A stretch of 32,168 bases of DNA from Bryobacterales bacterium (GCA_030693045.1 JAUYBU010000150.1:1-32168), one strand, 5' to 3'; positions 8,174 to 18,212 are shown, numbered from the stretch's first letter. Numbers and translations: made by a program. The notes: generated from the letters alone by a model not told the origin.

Positions 8174-10612
8174 CTACTGCAAGGTTGCCGGATGCCAGTC
8201 CATCGCCCACTCGGGAAGCGGCGGCTTCGCGCCCGTCTTGTGGTTCTGCTTGGCTTTGTACATGCGGCGATCCGCTTCGGCCAGAAGTTGCTCGGCGTCG
8301 GTGCCGTCTTCCGGGTAGCGCGCCGCGCCGATGCTCAGCCTGCAAAGGTCCTCGCCGCAGACGTCCTGTCCGGCCATTCTGGCGACCAGCGACACGCGAT
8401 CCGTCTTCGCCCGGAGGTCCTCCGGCTGCAACCCGGGAAAGATGAGGACGAACTCGTCGCCGCCCATGCGCGCGACGTAGTCGTACTCGCGGCAAGTGCC
8501 GCGGAGCACCCCGGAAACGGCTTTCAGCATGCGGTTGCCCTCCAGGTGCCCGAAGCGGTCGTTCACCGACTTGAAGTTGTCCATGTCGCACACCAGGACC
8601 GCCAGCGATTGCCCCAGGCGGCGGCAGCGCGACAGCTCGCTGTCCAGGTGCAGGAACAGGGACCGGGCGTTGGGCAGGCCGGTCAGGAAGTCGGTGGTGG
8701 CGGAGGTCTCGGCCTGGCGGAACTTCAGTGCGTTCTCGACCGACAGCGCCAGTTTTCCGCTGATGGCGAGCAGAATCCGCAGGTGGTCCCGGGCGAAGGC
8801 GTCCTTTTCCACCTGGTACAGCGCCAGCACCCCGACCACGCCGCTGATGCCCTCCAGCGGCACCGCCAGCGCGGAACGCAGCGTGCTGAACTTGCCCGGG
8901 TCGTTCAAGTACCCGGGTTCGACGCTCGGATTGCCGTTGATGATCGGCTTCCGGTTCTCCGCCACCCAGCCCGACAAGCCCTGGCCCAGAGGAATCTCAA
9001 GCGACGAGAACAACCGGAAATTCTCGCCCGTTACAAAGACGGAATGCAGCTTGCCGTCGCGCGGGACGTAGATGGCCATCGCATCGTAGGGCACCATGCG
9101 CTTCAGCCGAACGCCGAGAACCGAGAGCGTCTCATCCAGGCTGAGCGACGCGCCCAGGTCCTGCGCCAGTTCATACAGCATCTGCACCTCCTGGCGCGCC
9201 GCGGCGATGGAACAGAGGAAGTCCACCGGCTCCGTTTTGTTCGTATCCATGCGCGGCCTGACGGTTTCGAATCCGGCCGCCGGCGCTTCGCCCCGCTCAA
9301 TCTTCAGGCCGGCTGAGAGCTTGACCCTCGCGCGCTGGCGCCCCTGCGCTTTCCTCTCCAGTTCGACAAACCGGCGTTGGAGCACCTCGACCACCCTCGG
9401 GTCGAACGCCTTGCCCGCATCGGACACCACCACCTTCAAGGCCTCCTCCAGCGGCAAAGCCCGCCGGTACTGGCGGTCCGCTGCGAGCGCGTCCAGGCAA
9501 TCGACCACCGCCAGGATGCGCGCGCCGAGCGGAATTTCCTCCCCTTTCAGGCCCGCCGGGTACCCGGTCCCATCCCACTTCTCGTGGTGCGCGCGCACGA
9601 TCGGCGCGACCGGATAGGGGAACTGCACCTGTTCCAGAATCTCGGCGCCCACCACGGGATGGATCTTCATCTTCTCGAACTCCTCCGGGGTCAGCCGGCC
9701 GGGTTTCGAGATGATGTGCTCGGGCACCGCCAGTTTCCCGATGTCGTGGAGCACGGAGGCGGCTTGCAGCGCTTCCAGTTCGCTCCGGTTCAGGCCCAGA
9801 TCCCGCCCGATCTCGACCGCGTAGACCTGCACGCGTTGCAGGTGGTCGTGCGTCTGGTGATCCTTCGCCTCGATCGCCAGGGCCAACGCCTCGATCGTTC
9901 TCAAGTGCAGCGACGCCATCTGTTCGGCGTGATTCGTTTCGTCGTCCAGCCGGCCCAGATACAGCCGGTAGGTGCGGTAGATCAGGTACACAACCGGCAG
10001 CGCCATGGTCGAAGTTTGCCATCCAATAAGCCGGTTCAGGACGCCGAAAACGCCGGCGATGCCCGCGCCGGCAAGGTAGTAGGGGAACGCCCAGAAGTAG
10101 CATTCCCTCCACACCCGGAACACCGGCAGCCGCTCCGTCAAGCCGATCACCACCGCCACCGGCGCCGAGTTCACCAGGAAGAATACGGCGGTCACAATCA
10201 GGATCAGGATCGGCTCTTCGATCCGACTGGTACTGAGAAATGCCGAATGGCAGACCGCATCGGCCGCGGCGATCGCCGCGGCTACCACCGCGACGTTGAA
10301 GACGACTTGCACCAGCGCCGGCCGCTTCGCCGGTTTCCAGATGCACTGGACCAGCGTTGTCGCGCACCCCAGAATCATCGTTTCCGACAGGCTCAGCTCA
10401 AGGATTCCCACCAGCACGAACACGAAGCTGACCGAGAGCGTGCCGGTCACCGCGGGCATGGACACTTTGAGCCCGGATGCAAGCAGGGCAATCACGAGAT
10501 AGGTGAGATACCGGACCGGATCGTTCGACTGGAATTCGAGAGCCGAGTAACCGATCGCGATGACGCCAACGGCGGTGACGAGGCTGATGAACGCCTTGGT
10601 AAAGAGCGACAT
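8174..10612 (-). CDS. Membrane HD-GYP / GAF / GGDEF c-di-GMP turnover protein
   Basis: This 812-residue inner-membrane protein combines both c-di-GMP activities. It has an N-terminal membrane sensor region with several hydrophobic helices (about residues 1-220), an HD-GYP phosphodiesterase domain with HDIGK (from His289), HHEKWDGTGYP and the rest of the motif, a GAF sensor domain (about 480-630), and a C-terminal diguanylate cyclase domain with intact GGDEF (near residue 717). An RxxD inhibitory site (REYD) lies five residues before GGDEF, so feedback inhibition is likely. Both active sites look complete. The start at ATG 10612 (MSLFTKAF) is preferred over a TTG at 10750 whose extra 46 residues look unlike a membrane N-terminus. 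It faces the sigma-54 activator and PilZ genes. Confidence 0.9.
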   Translation of the reverse strand: MSLFTKAFISLVTAVGVIAIGYSALEFQSNDPVRYLTYLVIALLASGLKVSMPAVTGTLSVSFVFVLVGILELSLSETMILGCATTLVQCIWKPAKRPALVQVVFNVAVVAAAIAAADAVCHSAFLSTSRIEEPILILIVTAVFFLVNSAPVAVVIGLTERLPVFRVWRECYFWAFPYYLAGAGIAGVFGVLNRLIGWQTSTMALPVVYLIYRTYRLYLGRLDDETNHAEQMASLHLRTIEALALAIEAKDHQTHDHLQRVQVYAVEIGRDLGLNRSELEALQAASVLHDIGKLAVPEHIISKPGRLTPEEFEKMKIHPVVGAEILEQVQFPYPVAPIVRAHHEKWDGTGYPAGLKGEEIPLGARILAVVDCLDALAADRQYRRALPLEEALKVVVSDAGKAFDPRVVEVLQRRFVELERKAQGRQRARVKLSAGLKIERGEAPAAGFETVRPRMDTNKTEPVDFLCSIAAARQEVQMLYELAQDLGASLSLDETLSVLGVRLKRMVPYDAMAIYVPRDGKLHSVFVTGENFRLFSSLEIPLGQGLSGWVAENRKPIINGNPSVEPGYLNDPGKFSTLRSALAVPLEGISGVVGVLALYQVEKDAFARDHLRILLAISGKLALSVENALKFRQAETSATTDFLTGLPNARSLFLHLDSELSRCRRLGQSLAVLVCDMDNFKSVNDRFGHLEGNRMLKAVSGVLRGTCREYDYVARMGGDEFVLIFPGLQPEDLRAKTDRVSLVARMAGQDVCGEDLCRLSIGAARYPEDGTDAEQLLAEADRRMYKAKQNHKTGAKPPLPEWAMDWHPATLQ

Positions 10613-10970
10613 GAAAGTACGAATTCGAACGAAGAGAGAGCAGGTGGCGTTCCAATTCGCGGTAGTTCCGCGGCAAGACCATAGCTCATTGAAAGTAAAC
10701 AGCTTATAACCGTCCGGCGCTTTTCGCGCTAGCACGCGCGGGAAGGACAAAATGTCCCCGAGGTTCTCGATCCGCCGGTAATTGTTTTCATTTCAACGAC
10801 TTGCGCTTGCGACCCGGATGCGACCTTTTGTCCTTGTCAAGCGCTCGGGCGGCCGTGGAAGCCAGGCTAAGGTTGAATCGTGGAAGGAGTCGGTGGTTCA
10901 GCGTAGGGATTAGTACTGCGGTTTGACCGGACAATGGGAATGCCCGACCACGAAGCCCCTTTTTGACAGA
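10613..10970. other. Divergent intergenic region between the c-di-GMP enzyme and the sigma-54 activator
   Basis: This 358-bp stretch holds the promoters for both directions. A TATAAG on the minus strand (10703-10708) could be a -10 for the HD-GYP/GGDEF gene, with a 5' leader of about 90 nt. No clear -35 or sigma-54 (GG-N10-GC) site was found. No additional gene is supported here. Confidence 0.4.
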
Positions 10971-11945
<975 letters not shown>

Positions 11946-11953
11946 GGCGGACC

Positions 11954-12223
11954 ATGGAACTCAGCCATCACGAGCGACGCAAGGAGGTCCGGGTAGCCGC
12001 CGACGCCGAGCTGACACTGGTCGTCGACGACCCGCTCCCGGCCGAGGTGCGCGGCCGCCTGGTGGACATCAGCCGAAGCGGTTTCCGCGCGCATCACTCC
12101 TATCCGCGGTTCCAGCCGGGACAGCAGGTGCGCTTTCGCTATCCGGCTTCCGAGGGGCAGGCGCGAGTGATGTGGAACCGTATCCTGGACGGCCGCGTGG
12201 AGACCGGATTCCTGGTTTTGTAG
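11954..12223 (+). CDS. PilZ domain protein (c-di-GMP receptor)
   Basis: This 89-residue single-domain PilZ protein carries the two c-di-GMP-binding signatures: an RRKEVR (RxxxR-type) motif at residues 8-13 and DISRSGF (D/NxSxxG) near residue 40, followed by the beta-barrel strands ending ETGFLVL. It probably binds c-di-GMP and passes the signal to a partner. It lies eight bases downstream of the sigma-54 activator and opposite the HD-GYP/GGDEF gene, so the three may form a local circuit: the enzyme sets c-di-GMP, PilZ reads it, and the activator changes transcription (inference). The start is ATG 11954. Confidence 0.88.
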   Translation: MELSHHERRKEVRVAADAELTLVVDDPLPAEVRGRLVDISRSGFRAHHSYPRFQPGQQVRFRYPASEGQARVMWNRILDGRVETGFLVL

Positions 12224-12312
12224 GGGCGTGTAACCGCCCGGCCCCCGCCCGCGCCTTATCCATCCTTGCGAGAACCTTCCGCGCCAGAGTACCCTACAAC
12301 AAGAGCGATCTC

Positions 12313-13548
12313 ATGACCATCGTCCAACAACGGCTCGCCCTGGCGGGTTTCCTATTTGTCGTGGCTGGATGCAGCCGCCAGCAGCCGGTCCTGGTAAAAC
12401 AGGATACGGGCCCCATTCCCGTGCGCGTGGCGCCGGTGGTTACGCGCGAGATGCGGCGCGTGGTCGAGTCGGTGGGCACCCTGTTCCCCTTCGAGGAGAT
12501 CATCATCAGCGCCGAGGTGGAAGGCCGCGTCGACCAGGTGAACGTCGACCTGGGCGATCAGGTGACCCCGGGGCAGATCATGGTGCGCATCTGGGACGAG
12601 GAGCAGCGCTACCTGCTCGCGCAGAATGAGGCGCAATTGCGCCAGTCGCTCGAGCGGCTGGGGTTGAAGGACGAGAAGGACAAAGTCAAGGATATCCGCG
12701 ACGCTCCCGATCTGCGCCGCGCTCAAGCCGATCTGTTCGACGCCGAGCAGCGCTACAAACGCATGCGGAACCTGGTGGATCAGGGCATCTCCTCCCAGGC
12801 GGACCTGGATCAGGCCTCGGCGAAGTTCAAGTCCTTGCAGGCGGCCTACGACTCCACCATGTACCAGACCCGCAACCTGATCCAGGAGGTGGAGCGGTTC
12901 AAGGCGATCGTCGATCTGCAGCGCAAGAAACTCCGCGACACCACCGTGCGCGCCCCGTTTGCCGCGGCGGTGAAAGACCGGCAGGCTACCGTGGGCCAAT
13001 ACGTGCGGGTCAACGCGCCGCTGCTGACGCTGGTGAAGATCGACCCGATCCGGCTGCGCGTCGAGGTGCCCGAGCGCATGGCGCCGTGGATCAAGAACGG
13101 CCAGATGACCGAGGTTTTGCTGGAGGCATACGGGGACCGCGTCTTCCGCGGCAAGGTGTGGCGCATCTCGCCCACCGTCGAGCAGTCCAAGCGCACCTTC
13201 GTGATCGAGGCGCTGATCGACAACCCCGGGGGAGCGCTCAAGCCCGGCTCCTACGCCAAGGCGCGCGTGCCAACCGAGAAGGTCGATCGCATCCGCCTGG
13301 TGCCCGTGCGGGCCGTCAACTACGTCCTGGGTTCCAACAAGACCTATGTGGTCCGCGACGGTCAAGTCGACGCGCGGGAAGTGAAACTCGGCGACCGCTT
13401 CGAGCAGGATGTCGAAATCCTGGAAGGCGTCGAGGAAGGCGAGCAGGTGGCCATTACCCAGGTGGCGCGCCTGGACACCGGCACGAAGGTTCGCATCGCC
13501 ACCGGCGCCGAAGGCGGCAAGGAAGGCCAGCGGAAGAAGTCGGACTGA
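12313..13548 (+). CDS. RND-type efflux periplasmic adaptor (membrane fusion) lipoprotein
   Basis: This 411-residue adaptor has a lipoprotein signal peptide with lipobox FVVAGC, so it should be anchored in the membrane facing the periplasm. The order is: a biotinyl-lipoyl hairpin half (around GRVDQVNVDLGDQVTPGQIMVRI), a long alpha-hairpin coiled coil (about residues 95-205), the second lipoyl half (TVRAPFAAAVKDRQATVGQYVRV), a beta-barrel domain and a membrane-proximal domain. It normally joins an inner-membrane RND or other pump to an outer-membrane channel. No pump or TolC-like gene is adjacent in this window, so the partner is elsewhere. The stop overlaps the start of the next gene by one base (TGATG), indicating translational coupling to the VWFA protein. 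Confidence 0.88.
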   Translation: MTIVQQRLALAGFLFVVAGCSRQQPVLVKQDTGPIPVRVAPVVTREMRRVVESVGTLFPFEEIIISAEVEGRVDQVNVDLGDQVTPGQIMVRIWDEEQRYLLAQNEAQLRQSLERLGLKDEKDKVKDIRDAPDLRRAQADLFDAEQRYKRMRNLVDQGISSQADLDQASAKFKSLQAAYDSTMYQTRNLIQEVERFKAIVDLQRKKLRDTTVRAPFAAAVKDRQATVGQYVRVNAPLLTLVKIDPIRLRVEVPERMAPWIKNGQMTEVLLEAYGDRVFRGKVWRISPTVEQSKRTFVIEALIDNPGGALKPGSYAKARVPTEKVDRIRLVPVRAVNYVLGSNKTYVVRDGQVDAREVKLGDRFEQDVEILEGVEEGEQVAITQVARLDTGTKVRIATGAEGGKEGQRKKSD

Positions 13549-14339
13549 TGCGACCCGTCCTCCTGTTGCTGCTCCTGTCGCTGGCGGCGCGGCCGGCGAC
13601 CAGGGTGCTGGTGACGGTGGTCGAGCAGAAGTCCGGCAGGCCGGTGACCGATCTCAAGGCGGGCGATTTCACGGTGCTCGACGACCGCGCGCCGCGCAGC
13701 GTCGAGGCGGCCGAGTTCTCCAGTCACCCGGTCGACGTGATGCTGTTGCTCGACACCAGCCTGGTGGGCCCCGCCGTGCAACCGGTGGCCCAGAACCTGA
13801 TCGGACAGCTCAAAGAGAAGGAGCAGATGGCGGTGGTGTCGTTCGACTCCTCGGCCACCCTGATCCAGGACTTCACTTCCAGCCGCGACCTGCTGGCGCG
13901 CGCCCTGGCGGGCGTCAAGTTCGGCAATGCGCCGCGCGTGGTCGACGCCCTGTACGCGGCCATCGACGGGGGATTTCAGGGCTCCAGTTTTCGCCGCGTG
14001 ATTCTGCTGCTGACCACCGGACTGGAGGGGCCCAGCCGGATCGAGGAGCGCGAGGTGTTCCGCCTGGCCCGGCGCAACCAGGTGTCGATCTATCCGGTCT
14101 ATATGGCCGGCGGCGCCCGCTCGCTGTTCGAGTCGCTGGCGCGCCAGACCGGCGGCGCCTGCTTCCAACTGCGCGACATGAAGCGCGCTTCCCAGGACGC
14201 GCCGGGGCCGCGCATCTTCGAAGTCCTTCGCGCGCACTACACGCTGACGCTGAGCGGGAACCTGGCGCTGAGCGAGAAGATCAGGATCGAAGTGAAACGC
14301 CCGGAGAGACTCTCCGTTTCAGCCCTCACCCTGGAGTAG
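13548..14339 (+). CDS. VWFA-related Acidobacterial domain protein, exported
   Basis: This 263-residue protein has a signal peptide (MRPVLLLLLLSLAARP), a short beta-rich segment (VTVVEQKSGRPVTDLKAGDFTVLDD) typical of the VWFA-related Acidobacterial domain family (TIGR03436), then a von Willebrand A domain (about 60-230). The metal-binding MIDAS loop reads LLLDTSLVG: the first Asp and Ser of DxSxS are kept, but the last Ser is Val, so metal binding may be weakened. These proteins are common in Acidobacteria and usually bind other proteins in the envelope. The gene overlaps the efflux adaptor by one base, so a shared role is plausible but unknown. Confidence 0.85.
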   Translation: MRPVLLLLLLSLAARPATRVLVTVVEQKSGRPVTDLKAGDFTVLDDRAPRSVEAAEFSSHPVDVMLLLDTSLVGPAVQPVAQNLIGQLKEKEQMAVVSFDSSATLIQDFTSSRDLLARALAGVKFGNAPRVVDALYAAIDGGFQGSSFRRVILLLTTGLEGPSRIEEREVFRLARRNQVSIYPVYMAGGARSLFESLARQTGGACFQLRDMKRASQDAPGPRIFEVLRAHYTLTLSGNLALSEKIRIEVKRPERLSVSALTLE

Positions 14340-14346
14340 GGTCCAA

Positions 14347-14405
14347 CCGCTCCCTGACGGTCGCGGCTCGGAAACTGGTACTGAGCCGCGCGCGTCAGCA
14401 AGCGG
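14347..14405. repeat. Large imperfect palindrome between convergent genes
   Basis: The left arm CCGCTCCCTGACGGTCGCGG pairs with the right arm CGCGCGCGTCAGCAAGCGG over about 25 nt with about five mismatches, around a short loop containing GAAACTGGTA. It lies between the stops of the VWFA and coiled-coil genes, so it could end transcription from both sides. CCGCTCCCTGACGGTCGCGG-type repeats are, to my recollection, frequent in Solibacter-like genomes; no T-tract is present. Confidence 0.55.
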
Positions 14406-14424
14406 TCCTTGCCGCGTGGAACGT

Positions 14425-15315
14425 TTACCGCGTGGAGGTTACCTTGGGAGTGGAGAGGTAGCCCACGATCACGTCCTTCTTCACTGTGTTGACGATGATC
14501 TCGTAGGGACGGCCCGGCGCCTTGGATACGATGAACTGCACCGGCTCGTTGATGCCCTTGTCTTTCTTCTCGACCTTCTTGTCGTCGGCGATGAGGTCGA
14601 CGGTGTACGTGTTCTTCTTCGGGTCGGTCTTCTTGAGCTGCATGGCGACGTCGCCGATCTTCTGAGGCGCCTTGGTTTTGCCGAGGTTGAACTCGAAAAT
14701 GTTGCGGTCGCCGAGAGCCCTCAGGGCGCCAATCTCCTTGGAGTTCGTGGCGATCAGGCCGCTTTGCATGCCCAGGTCGCCGGTGACGCGTTTCAAGTCG
14801 GCGATGGTCTTTTCGAGTTCGCCCTTGGTGGCGGCGACCTCGGTCTTCACCGAACCGACCTCGGTCGAGACTTCGCCCAGTTTGCTGCTGGTAGCCGAGG
14901 CGGTCTCCCGGACCTGGCTGATTTCGCCTTGCACAACCTGCTGCGCCTTCTTCTGCTCGATCTCCAGGCGGCGGGCGAGATCGTCGGCGTGTTTCAGCGC
15001 CTCGACCTTGGCCTGGCCCGCGGCCATCGAGGCCTGCCGCCGCGCGGCTTCCAGTTCATCCCTGAGCGTGTCCAGGTTACGCCGCGAAGTCTGCGTGGTC
15101 ACCGAGGAGGTCTCGCGCAGGTTCGCGATTTCGGTTGCCAGCGCCTCGCGCGCCTTCGACATGTCCATGCGGACCTTGTCGAGCTGAATGAACAGGTAGA
15201 CGTTGGCAACCAGCAACGCAATCACGGCGCCAAACAGGATCCAAATCTTCACGCCCGAGCCGCCGGATGGGGCGGGCAGGGGCGGGGCCGGGGTCATCGG
15301 GGTGTAGTCACTCAC
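14425..15315 (-). CDS. Membrane-anchored coiled-coil protein of unknown function
   Basis: This 296-residue protein starts at a GTG (15315). It has a short Pro/Gly-rich cytoplasmic N-terminus, one membrane helix (about residues 22-44, VKIWILFGAVIALLVANVYLF), a long coiled coil (about 46-200, rich in Ala, Glu, Lys and Arg), and a C-terminal beta-rich domain (about 205-296) with a Lys-rich stretch. It resembles structural envelope proteins that span the periplasm. The GTG is chosen because a perfect AGGAGG (15325-15330) lies nine bases upstream; a TTG at 15333 is too close to that signal. The ribosome-binding site lies inside the end of the thymidine kinase gene, whose stop is four bases away. 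Confidence 0.75.
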   Translation of the reverse strand: MSDYTPMTPAPPLPAPSGGSGVKIWILFGAVIALLVANVYLFIQLDKVRMDMSKAREALATEIANLRETSSVTTQTSRRNLDTLRDELEAARRQASMAAGQAKVEALKHADDLARRLEIEQKKAQQVVQGEISQVRETASATSSKLGEVSTEVGSVKTEVAATKGELEKTIADLKRVTGDLGMQSGLIATNSKEIGALRALGDRNIFEFNLGKTKAPQKIGDVAMQLKKTDPKKNTYTVDLIADDKKVEKKDKGINEPVQFIVSKAPGRPYEIIVNTVKKDVIVGYLSTPKVTSTR

Positions 15316-15319
15316 GGCT

Positions 15320-15976
15320 TCAAGCCTCCTCAAGACTGCTTGTTAACTTCTTGTCTGCTACGATTTTAGCATCTGACCGCGCCGGCGGGCGAGCGAACTC
15401 GAGCAATTCCTGCTTGGGGACGCCCGGCTCGAAGCACCGGCGGCAGCGCGCTTCGTACATGCCGGCGGCGCCCACGACAATCAGGTCCTCGGATTCCACC
15501 AGGCGCTGCGTGTGCTTGGCCGGGTTGCCGCATCGCATGCAGATGGCCAGGGTTTTGGTGATCGATTCGGCCAGCGCCAGAAGATCCGGAATCGGGGCGA
15601 AAGGCCGCCCCAGATAGTCGGTGTCCAAGCCGCCGACAATGACTTGCTTGCCGCTGTCGGCGAGTTGGCTGGCGACTTCGACCAGATCCGGGCCGAGGAA
15701 ATTGGCCTCGTCGATGCCAACCACCTGCGTGCGCCAGTCGAGCCGGACCAGAATTTCCGCCGCCTTCGCGACCACTTCGCTCCTCATCCGCTGATCGCCG
15801 TGCGACACGATCTCGCTGTTAGAGTAGCGGTCATCCAATACCGGCTTGAAGACCTGGACCCGTTTGCGCGCAATCCGGGCGCGCCGCAGGCGGCGTATCA
15901 ATTCCTCGCTCTTGCCCGAAAACATCGGGCCGCAGACCACTTCGATCCAGCCAATATTGCCTGAGACAACATCCAT
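15320..15976 (-). CDS. tdk: Thymidine kinase
   Basis: This 218-residue protein phosphorylates thymidine in the nucleotide salvage pathway. It has the family's P-loop GPMFSGKSEEL (about residues 16-26), the catalytic DEANFL (around Asp-Glu of GIDEANFL, usually DEAQF), two zinc-binding Cys pairs (CMRCG and CRRC) and the lasso-like loop GAAGMYEARC. Length and motif order match bacterial type II thymidine kinases. The start is ATG 15976, six bases after the upstream glycosyltransferase stop. It is the fourth gene of a minus-strand run and is followed by the coiled-coil protein, whose Shine-Dalgarno signal lies within its last codons. Confidence 0.93.
   Translation of the reverse strand: MDVVSGNIGWIEVVCGPMFSGKSEELIRRLRRARIARKRVQVFKPVLDDRYSNSEIVSHGDQRMRSEVVAKAAEILVRLDWRTQVVGIDEANFLGPDLVEVASQLADSGKQVIVGGLDTDYLGRPFAPIPDLLALAESITKTLAICMRCGNPAKHTQRLVESEDLIVVGAAGMYEARCRRCFEPGVPKQELLEFARPPARSDAKIVADKKLTSSLEEA
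15325..15330 (-). promoter_or_regulatory. AGGAGG ribosome-binding site for the coiled-coil gene
   Basis: A perfect AGGAGG on the minus strand lies nine bases before the GTG at 15315, inside the last codons of the thymidine kinase gene. It decides the start of the downstream gene and links the translation of both. Confidence 0.75.
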
Positions 15977-15982
15977 AAGACA

Positions 15983-17212
15983 TCATTTCACCACACCCGG
16001 CCCCAGGCCCGCCTCGTCCAGCTTGCTCCAGGCGGCCTCCCAGGTGTAGTTGCTTTCGAACAGACGGCGCGCGGCCCCGCCCATTTCCTCGCGCCGGCCG
16101 GGTGAATCGAGAAGCGCGCTTACGGCCTCGCGGATCTCATCGGCCGTCTCCGCCAGCATCAAGTGTTCGCCGTCGCGGGCATCCAGGCCCTCGGCGCCGA
16201 TCGCCGTCGAGACCACCGGCAGGCCCGCGGCCCAGGCCTCCAGGATTTTCACGCGCGTTCCGCTGCCCGAAAGCATCGGCGCCACACCCACGCGCGCCCG
16301 CGCCAACTCTTCGATCGCGTCCTCGACCGGGCCGGTCAACTCGATGCGCGGATCCTCTCCTAGGAAACCGCGGACCGATTGCGGGTTCTTGCCGATCAGC
16401 CGCCATTTGAGCCGCGGCCAGCGCGCGCGCAGCTTCGGCCAGACCTGGCGCGCGAAGAACTTCACGGCCGCGCGATTGGGATGATACTCGAGGTTGCCGG
16501 AGAAGACGATCGCTTCCTCCTTTTGGGGCGCGGGCAGAGGGCGTAAGGGGATCGCGTTGGGGTAGACCAGGACGTCTGCCGTGGGGGCCAATACGCGACA
16601 GCGCGCGGCGTCCTGTTCGCTGGTGGCCAGCGTCAGGGCGAAACGCGGCAGCCACCGCCGCTCGAGCGCGGCCGAAGCCTCGGCGAAGCGCCTGAACAGG
16701 AGCGCGGCGAGAGGGCCTTCCGCCTCCGCCGTGCGCGCCGCCAGCACCGATTCGATGTTGTGCAGATCCAGCCCCACCCTGCGGCTGACTGCACCCAATT
16801 GCTCGGCGTAAGGGGCGCACCAAGAATGTTCGATGAGGGCGAAATCGTAAGCGCGGCCGGCCACCAGGCGCGCCAGCGCCCGCTGGTGACCCGCGAAACG
16901 GTCGTTCAGCGGCGGAACGCCGCGCGCGAACCTCACCAGGTTGCGGCCGGCCCGCGCCAGGGCCGATCGCGAGTGACGCGGCAATTCGAGGACATCGATG
17001 CGCCTCGCCAGAGCCGGGGGGAAGGCCTCTCGCGGGTCCGGCGCGCCGGGCTCGTGAAAGATAATCAGGTCCAGCGTGTACCTGCGCGCCAGGTACTCGA
17101 CCAGCGAAGCGGTCCGCAACGCGCCGCCGCCGACGGCCGGATACGGCGCCTCCGGCGACAGGATCAGCGCGGACCGTCGCCTAGCTCCCGAACCGTCGCA
17201 GGGCCTGCTCAT
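15983..17212 (-). CDS. GT4-family (group 1) glycosyltransferase
   Basis: This 409-residue protein has a two-Rossmann (GT-B) fold. The N-terminal half contains GGGALRTASLVEYLARRYTLDLIIFHEPG, which suits acceptor binding; the C-terminal half has the nucleotide-sugar binding signature GSGTRVKILEAWAAGLPVVSTAIGAEGL (around residue 330). It should transfer a sugar in cell-surface glycan synthesis; the sugar is not predictable. The start ATG at 17212 lies inside the upstream glycosyltransferase gene (32-bp overlap), and no other start fits the conserved ILSPEAPYP start region. The tdk gene follows six bases later. Confidence 0.8.
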   Translation of the reverse strand: MSRPCDGSGARRRSALILSPEAPYPAVGGGALRTASLVEYLARRYTLDLIIFHEPGAPDPREAFPPALARRIDVLELPRHSRSALARAGRNLVRFARGVPPLNDRFAGHQRALARLVAGRAYDFALIEHSWCAPYAEQLGAVSRRVGLDLHNIESVLAARTAEAEGPLAALLFRRFAEASAALERRWLPRFALTLATSEQDAARCRVLAPTADVLVYPNAIPLRPLPAPQKEEAIVFSGNLEYHPNRAAVKFFARQVWPKLRARWPRLKWRLIGKNPQSVRGFLGEDPRIELTGPVEDAIEELARARVGVAPMLSGSGTRVKILEAWAAGLPVVSTAIGAEGLDARDGEHLMLAETADEIREAVSALLDSPGRREEMGGAARRLFESNYTWEAAWSKLDEAGLGPGVVK

Positions 17213-18206
17213 AAACCTCCCGAGTCATGCGCGCCGTGCGCTCCCAACTGAACGAGCGTGCCCGCTCGATGGACCTGCGCCGCCGCTCGCCGTGCCATTC
17301 GTGATTCCCCAACGCCGCGCGCATGGCCTCCACCCAGGCGCGCGTGTCCCGGCTCTCGATCCGCAATGCGGCATCGCCCGTCACTTCGCCGATCGCAGGA
17401 TCGCGCGAGACGATCACCGGCGCGCCGCACTGCATGGCTTCGAGCACCGGCAGGCCGAAACCCTCATAGTACGACGGATACAGCAACGCGACGGCGCCCG
17501 AATAGAGCGCCGGCAGATCCGCTTCCGGCGCCGGTCCGGGCAGTTCCAGGCCCGGCTCCGGGGGAGGCCTGACGAAGTCCTTGCGGCAACGCCCGGCCAG
17601 AATCAGATCGACATCCGCGTGCTGTCGCACCTCGCGCCAGGCTCGGACGATGGTGTCGAGGTTCTTGCGAGGTTCGAGCGTGCCCACCCAGAGAAAATAG
17701 GGTCGAGGCCTGAGGGATGTTTGGACCGGGCGGAAGTGCGGCGAGGCCGCCAACGGAATTGCGGCGACGCGCGCCGGGGACAGCCGGAACCGATCCATCG
17801 CCTGACGCCGCACGGTCTCGCTGGGCGTAACCACCATGGTGGCAAGGCCAAGCCGGATGAGCGCCGGCGTCCGCCGCCGGACGCGATCCGCTCCGTGATG
17901 CCAGCACGGATCCATCCAGGGCGACAGGTCGTGCAGCGTCAGCACGCTCGGGCAGACCGGCAGATACGGAACGGCAAAATCGACGCCGTGAAACACGTCC
18001 ACGCGGCGGCGCACCAGTTCCAGCGGCAGGCCCATGGACCACCAGCGGCGGGTGAACAGGGACCCCGGCGGCGCCAGTTGATCCGAAAGAAGAATCAGCT
18101 CGTCCTCGGCGAACGCGTGCGCCAGCGCCGAAGTGAGTTCGCAGAGATAGCGCCGGATGCCGCCGGTGGAAGTCGCCAGCGGCGTCGCGTCGAGTCCGAT
18201 CTTCAT
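17181..18206 (-). CDS. GT4-family (group 1) glycosyltransferase
   Basis: This 341-residue enzyme has the GT-B plan. The N-terminus (GLDATPLATSTGGIRRYLCELTSAL) is typical of mannosyltransferase-like members. The C-terminal domain starts at YFLWVGTLEPRKN and contains YPSYYEGFGLPVLEAMQCGAPVI, the conserved Glu-x7-Glu nucleotide-sugar motif (about residues 250-265). It should add a sugar, probably to an extracellular polysaccharide. The ATG at 18206 is six bases after the STAS stop, so they are co-transcribed. Both glycosyltransferases sit in tandem and may act one after another. Confidence 0.85.
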   Translation of the reverse strand: MKIGLDATPLATSTGGIRRYLCELTSALAHAFAEDELILLSDQLAPPGSLFTRRWWSMGLPLELVRRRVDVFHGVDFAVPYLPVCPSVLTLHDLSPWMDPCWHHGADRVRRRTPALIRLGLATMVVTPSETVRRQAMDRFRLSPARVAAIPLAASPHFRPVQTSLRPRPYFLWVGTLEPRKNLDTIVRAWREVRQHADVDLILAGRCRKDFVRPPPEPGLELPGPAPEADLPALYSGAVALLYPSYYEGFGLPVLEAMQCGAPVIVSRDPAIGEVTGDAALRIESRDTRAWVEAMRAALGNHEWHGERRRRSIERARSFSWERTARMTREVYEQALRRFGS

Positions 18207-18212
18207 CCGGAT

